From an uncultured Prevotella sp. (GTDB lineage: Bacteria > Bacteroidota > Bacteroidia > Bacteroidales > Bacteroidaceae), in assembly GCA_937874345.1 (NCBI GenBank), contig CALNBT010000253.1:1-6843 (forward strand): 6,843 nucleotides of DNA, given 5' to 3'. Below, piece by piece: positions 1 to 6,068 of the stretch. Position numbers and translations under genes: made by a program. The notes under the pieces were generated by a model. It was not told the DNA's origin, made no database searches, and saw only the letters and a list, made by a program, of their open reading frames with translations. Position 1 is the first letter of the stretch; the number at the start of each line of letters is the position of its first letter.

Positions 1-20
1 TTTGCAGAAATAGATAACCT

Positions 21-50
21 TTTGTCAAGTTTATTATTTATTATTATTTG
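21..50 (+). promoter_or_regulatory. Possible promoter of the SLC13 permease gene
   Basis: The first 64 bases are very AT-rich and end at the permease start codon. TTTG at 21-24 and TATTATTTG at 42-50 resemble the -33 and -7 boxes of Bacteroidetes housekeeping promoters. The -7 match carries one extra base relative to TAnnTTTG, and the spacing of 17 nt is slightly short. Any transcript would have a leader of only a few bases. This is a weak call. Whether an upstream gene ends within the first bases cannot be judged from this window. Confidence 0.25.
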
Positions 51-64
51 TCTCTATTTTGCAT

Positions 65-1897
65 ATGCTTATCACACTGCTCATCTTATTTTGTTCGGTT
101 ATATTATTTGTCATCGGAAAGCCACGTGCGGATATTGTTGCTTTATGTGCGCTCGCTGTTCTGTTGTTAACAGGGATATTGACGCCTTCAGAAGCATTGT
201 CGGGCTTTTCTTCACCTGTAGTCATCATGATGATTGGATTGTTTGTTGTAGGTGGGGCAATTTTACAAACAGGATTAGCCAAAGTTGCCAGTCAGCACAT
301 CATTCGAATGTCCAAAGGAAATGACGTCAAACTATTCTTACTCGTGATACTTACAACGGCGTTTATTGGTGGTTTTGTAAGCAATACCGGTACTGTTGCG
401 TTGATGATGCCCATTGTCGTCAGTGTATCGGCACAGTCGGGGGCAAACCCCAGTCGGTTACTGATGCCTCTGGCCTTTGCCAGCAGCCTGGGTGCTATGC
501 TAACCTTGATAGGCACGGCACCAAACCTTGTTATTCAGGATACATTAACCAGCAATGGACTAAAAGGGCTTTCGTTTTTCTCGTTTACTCCCGTAGGTCT
601 CATCTGTATCGTTATCGGCATCATTGTTCTGTTGCCGCTGAGCAAGATATTTCTGGACAAGCATCAGAAGGATGGAGACAATCAACGTTCTAATTCTAAG
701 TCCTTAGACGATCTGGCAATAGAATACCATCTCAACCAGAACAGGCATGTGTATATGATTGGCAATGGTTCAGAACTCAGTGGAATGACCGTTGCCCAAT
801 TGGATTTGCGAAACCGTTTTGGATTATCGATTGTGGAGATTCGTAAAGAGCAGAATAATTCAGGCGGTATCATTAGGCAAGTCAAACAAAAGGTTGCCAC
901 TGCACGAACAGTTCTCAGACAAGGTAATCTGCTTTACATGACAGGCGATGAGGATAGTATGGAAGAATTTGCTTCACATTACGGATTGAATAGGGTTGAG
1001 AACGGTAGTATTGATTTCTATGACATCGGTTTGGCAGAAATTGTACTCATGCCCAATTCGCGTTTGACGAATATCCGATTAAAAGATTCCGATCTCCGTG
1101 AGCAATACCGCATCAATGTGCTGGGCATCCGGCGTCATGGCGATTATATCGCTCAAAATCTTGCAGACGAAAAACTGCAGGTAGGCGATGTGTTGTTGGT
1201 ACAAGGTTCGTGGACCAATATAGGAAAATTAGATGAAGTTGGGAGCGATTGGGTTGTTCTGGGACGTCCTGTCGAACAGGCAGGCAAGGTAACCCTAGAT
1301 TATAAAGCACCATTGGCAGCCATCATCATGGTGGTGATGATTGGTTTGATGGTGTTCGACTTTATCCCCATTGAACCCGTTACAGCCGTTATTTTGGGAG
1401 GCTTGCTCATGATTCTCACAGGCTGTTTCCGCAATGTGGAAGCAGCTTACAATACAATTAATTGGGAGAGCGTCGTATTGATTGCGGCGATGATGCCGAT
1501 GGCAGTGGCGTTGGAGAAAACTGGAACATCTTCGATGATATCAAATATATTGGTAGATATGCTGGGAAATATGGGTCCCATGGCCTTGTTGGCAGGAATA
1601 TATTTCACAACATCTCTTTTAACCATGTTCATCAGTAATACCGCTACGGCCGTGCTGATGGCACCCATTGCGTTTTCTGCGGCCACACAGGTTCATGTCA
1701 GTCCGTATGCCTTTCTCTTTGCCGTGACGGTCGGTGCAAGCATGTGTTTTGCCTCTCCCTTTTCTACCCCCCCAAATGCCTTGGTGATGAAAGCCGGCAA
1801 TTATGCATTTATAGATTATGTCAAAGTTGGATTGCCCTTGCAGGTGATCATCGGCGTGGTGATGACTTTTGTCTTGCCTCTTCTTTTCCCTTTTTAA
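65..1897 (+). CDS. SLC13/DASS-family permease with two RCK_C (TrkA-C) domains
   Basis: A 610-residue inner-membrane transporter of the divalent anion:sodium symporter type. The N-terminal membrane half covers about residues 1-205 and carries SNT at 106-108 and GTAPN at 150-154. A soluble insert at about 218-405 looks like two RCK_C domains; the second begins near GLAEIVLMPNSRL at 322-334. The C-terminal membrane half (about 415-610) repeats the signature with SNT at 524-526 and STPPN at 567-571. In characterised DASS proteins the paired SNT motifs bind sodium and the anion, so both sites look intact. The RCK_C-containing branch (E. coli YfbS-like) has no well-established substrate; sulfate, another inorganic anion or a dicarboxylate are all possible. 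ATG at 65 is preferred over an in-frame TTG at 59 because the protein then starts directly with its first hydrophobic segment. It is a monocistronic unit as far as visible, since a promoter box and riboswitch follow it. A run of seven C at 1767-1773 lies inside the second conserved motif. Confidence 0.9.
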   Translation: MLITLLILFCSVILFVIGKPRADIVALCALAVLLLTGILTPSEALSGFSSPVVIMMIGLFVVGGAILQTGLAKVASQHIIRMSKGNDVKLFLLVILTTAFIGGFVSNTGTVALMMPIVVSVSAQSGANPSRLLMPLAFASSLGAMLTLIGTAPNLVIQDTLTSNGLKGLSFFSFTPVGLICIVIGIIVLLPLSKIFLDKHQKDGDNQRSNSKSLDDLAIEYHLNQNRHVYMIGNGSELSGMTVAQLDLRNRFGLSIVEIRKEQNNSGGIIRQVKQKVATARTVLRQGNLLYMTGDEDSMEEFASHYGLNRVENGSIDFYDIGLAEIVLMPNSRLTNIRLKDSDLREQYRINVLGIRRHGDYIAQNLADEKLQVGDVLLVQGSWTNIGKLDEVGSDWVVLGRPVEQAGKVTLDYKAPLAAIIMVVMIGLMVFDFIPIEPVTAVILGGLLMILTGCFRNVEAAYNTINWESVVLIAAMMPMAVALEKTGTSSMISNILVDMLGNMGPMALLAGIYFTTSLLTMFISNTATAVLMAPIAFSAATQVHVSPYAFLFAVTVGASMCFASPFSTPPNALVMKAGNYAFIDYVKVGLPLQVIIGVVMTFVLPLLFPF

Positions 1898-1956
1898 GGG
1901 ATTTCTGCCTACCGTCCCATCATGATCTCGGTCTTCTGCAGATTCATTGACGATTA

Positions 1957-1985
1957 CATGATTTGTATCTTTTTAAACAATCATG
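1957..1985. repeat. AT-rich inverted repeat upstream of the riboswitch promoter
   Basis: CATGATT at 1957-1963 is the exact reverse complement of AATCATG at 1979-1985, with a 15-base T-rich spacer. It lies 22 bases before the -7 box at 2008-2015, so it spans roughly -64 to -36 of the predicted start. It could be an operator, or a weak intrinsic terminator for the permease gene 60 bases upstream, although the stem is AT-rich and no T-run follows the second arm. A third copy of the hexamer lies in the palindrome ATCATGAT at 1919-1926. The repeat is seen directly; its function is a guess. Confidence 0.45.
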
Positions 1986-2007
1986 AAATATTTAAAAAAA
2001 ATATGTT

Positions 2008-2015
2008 TATCTTTG
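2008..2015 (+). promoter_or_regulatory. Promoter -7 box of the thiamine uptake operon
   Basis: TATCTTTG matches the Bacteroidetes -7 consensus TAnnTTTG exactly. It lies about 25 bases before the riboswitch aptamer, so transcription would begin near 2020 and include the whole aptamer. No good TTTG -33 box is found at the expected distance, only A/T-rich sequence, which is common for these promoters. Confidence 0.65.
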
Positions 2016-2034
2016 CGGTGGCTTACAAAGTGTA

Positions 2035-2120
2035 GGCTAAGGGTGCTCACTCTTTTGGTGGGCTGAGAACAAACCTTCTGACCTGATCCGGGCAATGCCG
2101 GCGTAGGAATCAAGAAAGTT
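2035..2120 (+). ncRNA. TPP (thiamine pyrophosphate) riboswitch aptamer
   Basis: The THI-box landmarks appear in order. GGGTGC (2041-2046) opens the aptamer. P3 is GCTCAC (2045-2050) with GTGGGC (2058-2063) around a 7-base loop. The pyrimidine-binding CTGAGA is at 2063-2068. The 3' strand of P2 is at 2073-2077, pairing with 2040-2044 through one G-U. CCTGAT is at 2082-2087. P5 is CCGG (2088-2091) with CCGG (2098-2101) around GCAATG, followed by the conserved GCGTAGG at 2101-2107 (reading from the last P5 G). P4 is CCT (2082-2084) with AGG (2105-2107). P1 is poor, with no clean complement between the bases before 2040 and those after 2108. In the cell it senses TPP and lowers expression of the downstream uptake genes. 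The edges given include the uncertain P1 region. Confidence 0.95.
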
Positions 2121-2160
2121 GTCTGGTAGAGCAGATGGATAACTTGTTATTTTGCTTACG
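2102..2160 (+). promoter_or_regulatory. Putative riboswitch expression platform (anti-aptamer stem plus hairpin)
   Basis: AAGTTGTC (2116-2123) can pair with GATAACTT (2138-2145) over 8 bp, one of them G-U, and TCTG/CAGA (2122-2125/2132-2135) offers an alternative inner stem. Outside this, CGTAGG (2102-2107), part of the conserved aptamer core, can pair with CTTACG (2155-2160), giving a long stem that would exclude the ligand-bound fold. No GC-rich terminator hairpin is seen before the T8 run at 2181-2188, so control could be translational or by an unusual terminator. The pairings are read by eye; the switching role is inference. Confidence 0.4.
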
Positions 2161-2197
2161 GACTTCCCCTTGTTCATTTATTTTTTTTCAAAAAACA

Positions 2198-4522
2198 ATG
2201 AAGAAGATTATTATTGCGGCAACCGTTCTGTATGCCGCCGGTGCATTGGCCGCAGAGCCGGTTGATACGCTGAAAACTTATGAACTGCAAAACGTTCTGG
2301 TCACTGCTACGCGTGCAGACCTGAAAACACCAATGGCGTTTTCAGACCTAAACCGAAACCAAATTAAAAAATTAAACTTCGGACAGGATATCCCGCAGTT
2401 GCTGTCGCTTACCCCGTCGGTTACTTTTACGTCTGATGCAGGTAATGGCATTGGGTACACATCCATGCGTGTACGCGGTACCGACCCGTCGCGCATTAAT
2501 GTTACAGCCAATGGCATTCCTGTCAATGATGCCGAGTCGTCAACCGTATTTTGGGTGAACATGGGCGATTTTGCCTCTAGTCTACAAAGTATGCAGATAC
2601 AGCGTGGTGTGGGAACGTCTACAAATGGCTCAGGTGCCTTTGGAGCTACCTTGAACATGCAGACTGAGGATATTGGTGCAAAACCGTTTATCGGACTGGA
2701 TATGGCCGGTGGCAGCTATGGCTCACATAAGGAGACGTTGCGTTTTGGAACAGGTTTATTAGGTGGTCACTGGGGAATTCAAGGCCGCTTGTCGAATATC
2801 GGCAGCGATGGATATCTTGAACGTGCTTCAACCAACCTGAATTCGTATTTTATCCAAGCCGGATATTTCTCAGACCATACGATGGTGAAGTTCCTGACGT
2901 TCAATGGATCAGAAAGAACCTACCATGCCTGGAACTATGCTTCAAAATACGAACAAAGCCTGTATGGCCGCCGCTATAATTCTTGTGGCGTATATTACGA
3001 TGCCGAAGGTAATCTGCATTATTATGATGGACAGACCGATAACTACCATCAGCAGAACTATCAGCTGCATTGGAACCAACTGCTTGATGCCAACTGGAAT
3101 TTCACAGTAGCCATGCATTATACCAAGGGAACCGGATATTATGAAGAGTATAAGGATGCCCGTACTTGGGGAGAATATGATCTGACCACTGATTGGAAAG
3201 TCTTAGGTGACTTGGTTAGACAGAATAAGATGGACAACGATTTTTATGGAACAGTCGCTTCACTCAACTATGACAACCAAAAGGGGTTGTCAGCCCATTT
3301 GGGCGGAGGATGGAACCTATACGATGGTGACCATTTCGGACAAGTTATTTGGACCGGAGCACCATACATTGTCGTGACCGATGCTCAAGGAGTGGCAAGT
3401 CGCCAATACATACAGACGCCAGCCGACTTGCAGCCAAATCACCAGTATTACAACAACAACGCCAAGAAGACCGATGGTAATGTCTACGGCAAGATAAATT
3501 ACGACCTCACCAATCAGCTGCAGGCTTATCTAGATTTGCAATATAGACATGTAAGTATCAAAATGGTCGGGCCAACGGATGTCATTGATTGGAATACCAT
3601 GAAACGTATAAATTATAATTTCAAGACGTCATACAATTTCTTCAATCCGAAATTTGGATTGAATTACGATCTCAACAACCAGAACAGGGTTTACGTCAGT
3701 TATGCTATCGCCCACAAGGAGCCGGTACGAAACAATTTTGAAAACAACCTCAATGCAGGATTGGAACAGCCTCGTGCCGAAAGGCTTAACGACCTAGAGC
3801 TTGGATACCAGTTTAGTAGTCGCCTCTTTACTGCCGGAGCCAATTTCTACTATATGAATTACAAAGACCAGTTTGTGCTGACAGGGGAGATCGATAAGAT
3901 TGGTGAACCGATTACCCGTAATCTGCCCAAGAGTTATCGTATGGGTGTTGAACTGCAAGCTGCTTGGATGCCTGTCAACTGGTTCAGATGGGATGCCAAC
4001 GCCACTTTTTCAAAGAATCGTGTGAAGGATATTGCCGTTCAAGTATCTGATAATGAGACGGCCGTTATCCATGGCGAGAGTCCTTTGGCCTTTTCACCCG
4101 ATGTCATCTTCAACAATATCTTTAGCTTCAATTATCGTCAATTTGATGCCAGTATCCAGACACTGTATGTCAGTGAGCAATACATGACCAATACCGGTAT
4201 CAGAAGTTACGCGACGACTGGCGACCAGGGTGAACCGGTAGATGTCAGCATGATGCTGGGCGAGATGTTCAATACCAATATCAACATGGCCTATCATTTC
4301 GACTTACCGTCAATTGGTATCAAGAATGTGACCGTGGGCCTTAGTATATATAATCTGTTCAGTACGAAGTTCGACAACAACGGTTGGGCTGCACCAAGTT
4401 ATAAAGCTGATGCCAATGGGACGGTAACTGCATACACGACACCAGACAACGGACAGTACATGGCAGGCTTTGCACCATCGGCTCCCATCAATTTCATGGC
4501 AAGGTTGTCGCTGAATTTCTAG
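2198..4522 (+). CDS. TonB-dependent outer-membrane receptor, probable thiamine receptor
   Basis: A 774-residue receptor that should import its ligand across the outer membrane using TonB-ExbBD energy. Residues 1-19 form a signal peptide (MKK, hydrophobic core, then ALAA before E20). A TonB-box-like segment NVLVTATR is at 32-39. The plug domain follows at about 40-156, with MRVRGTDPSRINV at 90-102, NGIPVND at 105-111 and the end pattern GSGAFGATLNM at 144-154. The rest has the alternating aromatic pattern of a 22-strand barrel and ends in the terminal Phe expected of outer-membrane barrels. There is no N-terminal carboxypeptidase-like domain and no SusD partner, so it is not a SusC-type glycan receptor. 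ATG at 2198 is chosen because it starts the signal peptide and follows an A-rich stretch; an in-frame ATG at 2135 would add 21 residues overlapping the riboswitch leader. The thiamine assignment rests on the TPP riboswitch in its leader and the transporter and kinase downstream, similar to the thiamine receptor locus reported in Bacteroides thetaiotaomicron. Confidence 0.9.
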   Translation: MKKIIIAATVLYAAGALAAEPVDTLKTYELQNVLVTATRADLKTPMAFSDLNRNQIKKLNFGQDIPQLLSLTPSVTFTSDAGNGIGYTSMRVRGTDPSRINVTANGIPVNDAESSTVFWVNMGDFASSLQSMQIQRGVGTSTNGSGAFGATLNMQTEDIGAKPFIGLDMAGGSYGSHKETLRFGTGLLGGHWGIQGRLSNIGSDGYLERASTNLNSYFIQAGYFSDHTMVKFLTFNGSERTYHAWNYASKYEQSLYGRRYNSCGVYYDAEGNLHYYDGQTDNYHQQNYQLHWNQLLDANWNFTVAMHYTKGTGYYEEYKDARTWGEYDLTTDWKVLGDLVRQNKMDNDFYGTVASLNYDNQKGLSAHLGGGWNLYDGDHFGQVIWTGAPYIVVTDAQGVASRQYIQTPADLQPNHQYYNNNAKKTDGNVYGKINYDLTNQLQAYLDLQYRHVSIKMVGPTDVIDWNTMKRINYNFKTSYNFFNPKFGLNYDLNNQNRVYVSYAIAHKEPVRNNFENNLNAGLEQPRAERLNDLELGYQFSSRLFTAGANFYYMNYKDQFVLTGEIDKIGEPITRNLPKSYRMGVELQAAWMPVNWFRWDANATFSKNRVKDIAVQVSDNETAVIHGESPLAFSPDVIFNNIFSFNYRQFDASIQTLYVSEQYMTNTGIRSYATTGDQGEPVDVSMMLGEMFNTNINMAYHFDLPSIGIKNVTVGLSIYNLFSTKFDNNGWAAPSYKADANGTVTAYTTPDNGQYMAGFAPSAPINFMARLSLNF

Positions 4523-4527
4523 ATAAT

Positions 4528-4568
4528 TCTTCAAACGTTCTCCATGAAAGTGGAGATCGGGTTGAAGA
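4528..4568 (+). other. Stem-loop just after the receptor stop codon
   Basis: TCTTCAA (4528-4534) pairs with TTGAAGA (4562-4568). Inside it, CG (4536-4537) pairs with CG (4558-4559) and TCTCCA (4539-4544) pairs with TGGAGA (4551-4556), around a TGAAAG loop. That gives about 15 base pairs with two small internal interruptions, starting six bases after the stop codon. A short T-run occurs only about 20 bases later, so it is not a canonical intrinsic terminator. A role in 3'-end protection, RNA processing or partial termination between receptor and transporter is possible. Confidence 0.55.
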
Positions 4569-4615
4569 TAACAGATATAGAAAAGTAATTTTTCATGAGT
4601 CTATAAACTTATTAT

Positions 4616-4657
4616 CCCCCAAAATTCCACCTTCTTTGAAGGAGAGGGTGGATGGGG
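4616..4657 (+). repeat. REP-like imperfect palindrome before the PnuT gene
   Basis: CCCC (4617-4620) can pair with GGGG (4654-4657), TCCACC (4626-4631) with GGTGGA (4647-4652), and TTC (4632-4634) with GAA (4638-4640) around TTT. Alternatively CCTTC/GAAGG (4630-4634/4638-4642) forms the tip. The C-rich arm, short TTT tip and G-rich arm resemble dispersed intergenic palindromes I know from Bacteroidetes genomes, but only one copy is present here, so repeat status cannot be shown. It ends eight bases before the PnuT start codon and contains the only purine-rich, Shine-Dalgarno-like sequence (AAGGAG at 4639-4644). Confidence 0.45.
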
Positions 4658-4665
4658 TTCTCTCT

Positions 4666-5295
4666 ATGACATCATTCATCACTAATCATTGGCTCGATAT
4701 TTTGACCACCATCATCGGTCTTGTATACATCGCTCTGGAATACAAAGCCAGTATTTGGCTTTGGGCTGTCGGAATTGTGATGCCAGCACTCGATATCTTT
4801 CTCTATTGGACACATGGCCTTTATGCCGATGCGGGTATGGCGGTTTATTATATGTTGGCTGCCATCTATGGACTGTTGGTGTGGAAATTTGGTCGAAAGC
4901 GATATCAGAAAGCCAACGAAGAGATGCCCATCACTCATATGCCGGCAAAGTTGTATGTACCGTCTTTAATATTCTTTGCTGTTGCATGGTTGGTGGTTTA
5001 CTATATATTGATTACCTTTACCGACAGTAATATTCCCGTTCTCGACAGTTTCACCAATGCGTTGAGCTTCGTCGGTCTATGGACATTGGCTCGCAAGTAT
5101 ATCGAGCAATGGCTGTTTTGGATAGTTGTAGATGTCATTAGCTCGGGACTATACGTATATAAGGAAATTCCTTTCAAGGCAGGCCTGTATGCGTTGTATG
5201 TCGTTATTGCTGTGATGGGATATTACCAATGGAAATCAATGATGAAAAAAACTTCGCATGCATTATCCGCTTCTTCATCCAACGACATCATTTGA
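4666..5295 (+). CDS. pnuT: PnuC/PnuT-family vitamin transporter, probable thiamine carrier
   Basis: A 209-residue, very hydrophobic inner-membrane protein with about seven predicted helices, the size and layout of the PnuC family. Features in order are a first helix pair at 9-50 with the family-like stretch IALEYKASIWLW (22-33), a loop of charged residues at 74-95, and helices from 98 onward. The best-conserved block runs at about 127-166, with ALSFVGLWTLARKYIEQW (132-149) followed by LFWIVVDVIS (150-159). PnuC proteins carry nicotinamide riboside, while PnuT relatives carry thiamine by facilitated diffusion that depends on downstream phosphorylation. Sequence alone does not separate them for me; thiamine is inferred from the TPP riboswitch upstream and the thiamine kinase overlapping its end. 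ATG at 4666 is chosen over an in-frame TTG at 4636, which lies within the palindrome. The C-terminal tail (KKTSHALSASSSND) is polar and overlaps the next gene by 38 nt, pointing to translational coupling. Confidence 0.88.
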   Translation: MTSFITNHWLDILTTIIGLVYIALEYKASIWLWAVGIVMPALDIFLYWTHGLYADAGMAVYYMLAAIYGLLVWKFGRKRYQKANEEMPITHMPAKLYVPSLIFFAVAWLVVYYILITFTDSNIPVLDSFTNALSFVGLWTLARKYIEQWLFWIVVDVISSGLYVYKEIPFKAGLYALYVVIAVMGYYQWKSMMKKTSHALSASSSNDII

Positions 5296-5908
5296 TGCCA
5301 TTATTTTGGCTGGAGGGAACTATCCTTCGCACGCCTTGCCACGGGCAATCTTGGCTGGTGCCTGTCATATTGTATGTTGCGACAGTGCCTTCGACTTGTT
5401 GGAACCATCGTTGATCGATCGGGTAGATGCCATTGTCGGTGATGGAGACTCGCTTCCTGAAGCGGCCAAACAACAGTACAAATCCTTGTTATACATTGAA
5501 AGTGAACAAGATGATAACGATCTCACCAAAGCAACGCGTTATTGCCGGATGAAGGGATACCATCGTTTGGCTTTTCTTGGAACGACCGGTAAACGCGAGG
5601 ATCATGCGCTTGGCAATATCTCATTGCTAACAGAATATGCAAAAGATCCTGACCTGCAACCTGTTTTTATTACTGATTACGGAATCTTTGTTGCTTGTAC
5701 GGGTGATGCAACCTTCGAATCATTTACCCGTCAGCAGGTTAGCATCTTCAACTTTGGCTGTACTTTGCTGACAAGTGAAGGCCTTAGGTGGAATGCCTAT
5801 GCCTTTCAAAATTGGTGGCAGGGCACATTAAATGAAGCCATGGGTTCTTCCTTTACCATTCATGCAGACGGACAATATCTGGTGTACCGTACATACGAAG
5901 CAAAGTAA
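5258..5908 (+). CDS. Thiamine pyrophosphokinase (thiamine diphosphokinase, EC 2.7.6.2)
   Basis: A 216-residue cytoplasmic enzyme that transfers pyrophosphate from ATP to thiamine, giving TPP and AMP. The N-terminal catalytic domain shows the family motifs in order: DAIILAGG (13-20), CCDSAFDLL (40-48), VGDGDSL (60-66, where most relatives have GDFDS), DDNDLTKA (85-92) and GTTGKREDHALGN (108-120). These Asp residues and the GKREDH segment correspond to the magnesium/ATP and thiamine sites of the family. The shorter C-terminal thiamine-binding domain follows to the end. ATG at 5258 is the only reasonable start, since no other in-frame ATG precedes the first motif, and it lies 38 nt inside pnuT, so the two are almost certainly cotranscribed and coupled. 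Phosphorylation would trap thiamine brought in by PnuT and produce the ligand of the operon's own riboswitch. In Bacteroides this gene has been called tnr3; thiN is used for the Bacillus enzyme. Confidence 0.93.
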   Translation: MHYPLLHPTTSFDAIILAGGNYPSHALPRAILAGACHIVCCDSAFDLLEPSLIDRVDAIVGDGDSLPEAAKQQYKSLLYIESEQDDNDLTKATRYCRMKGYHRLAFLGTTGKREDHALGNISLLTEYAKDPDLQPVFITDYGIFVACTGDATFESFTRQQVSIFNFGCTLLTSEGLRWNAYAFQNWWQGTLNEAMGSSFTIHADGQYLVYRTYEAK

Positions 5909-5972
5909 GACAGCACCTCGCTCGTATATCCTTTTATTTTGTTTTCACGGATAGCAGCATTTCCTTATTTGC

Positions 5973-5989
5973 GCTATTCAGAAGATAGC
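5973..5989 (+). other. Small hairpin and short direct repeat in the 5909-6068 spacer
   Basis: GCTAT (5973-5977) pairs with ATAGC (5985-5989), extended by one G-U pair around a CAGAA loop. The octamer GATAGCAG occurs at 5950-5957 and again at 5984-5991, so the GCTAT arm could pair with either copy. No T-run follows directly, so it is a poor terminator, though it is the only candidate after the kinase gene. The rest of this spacer is AT-rich without further structure apart from the promoter box. Confidence 0.3.
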
Positions 5990-6039
5990 AGACTGATCTT
6001 ATTTTGGCAAATTAGCCGTCTCAATTTGTTAATTTTTAT

Positions 6040-6047
6040 TATCTTTG
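6040..6047 (+). promoter_or_regulatory. Promoter -7 box of the second TonB receptor gene
   Basis: TATCTTTG matches TAnnTTTG and is identical to the box before the thiamine riboswitch. It ends 21 bases before the start codon, implying a leader of only about 15 bases. A TTTG at 6025-6028 is too close to be a normal -33 box. The short leader leaves no space for a riboswitch aptamer if this is the sole promoter. Confidence 0.6.
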
Positions 6048-6068
6048 CATGTAATTTGAATTTAACAA

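Noticed and set aside
59..64. TTG start two codons before the permease ATG
   Set aside because: ATG at 65 is a stronger start and gives the N-terminus expected for the family.
2160..2188. Intrinsic terminator ending in the T8 run before the receptor gene
   Set aside because: No stable GC-rich hairpin directly precedes the T-run; the only local complement (GGA/TCC) leaves a two-base loop.
2135..2197. Upstream in-frame ATG extending the thiamine receptor by 21 residues, or a leader peptide
   Set aside because: The extension lies in the riboswitch expression region and would place extra residues ahead of a normal MKK signal peptide. The ATG at 2198 gives a standard signal sequence with A-rich upstream bases.
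2278..2658. 126-codon minus-strand open frame opposite the receptor plug domain
   Set aside because: It lies antisense to strongly conserved receptor sequence and its translation shows no family features.
4689..5030. 113-codon open frame within pnuT
   Set aside because: It overlaps pnuT in another frame, has a Cys/Arg/Tyr-rich composition typical of an out-of-frame translation, and shows no recognisable domain.
5909..6068. Cobalamin riboswitch in front of the BtuB-like receptor
   Set aside because: No B12-box-like conserved sequence is visible, and the promoter box at 6040-6047 would leave too short a leader.
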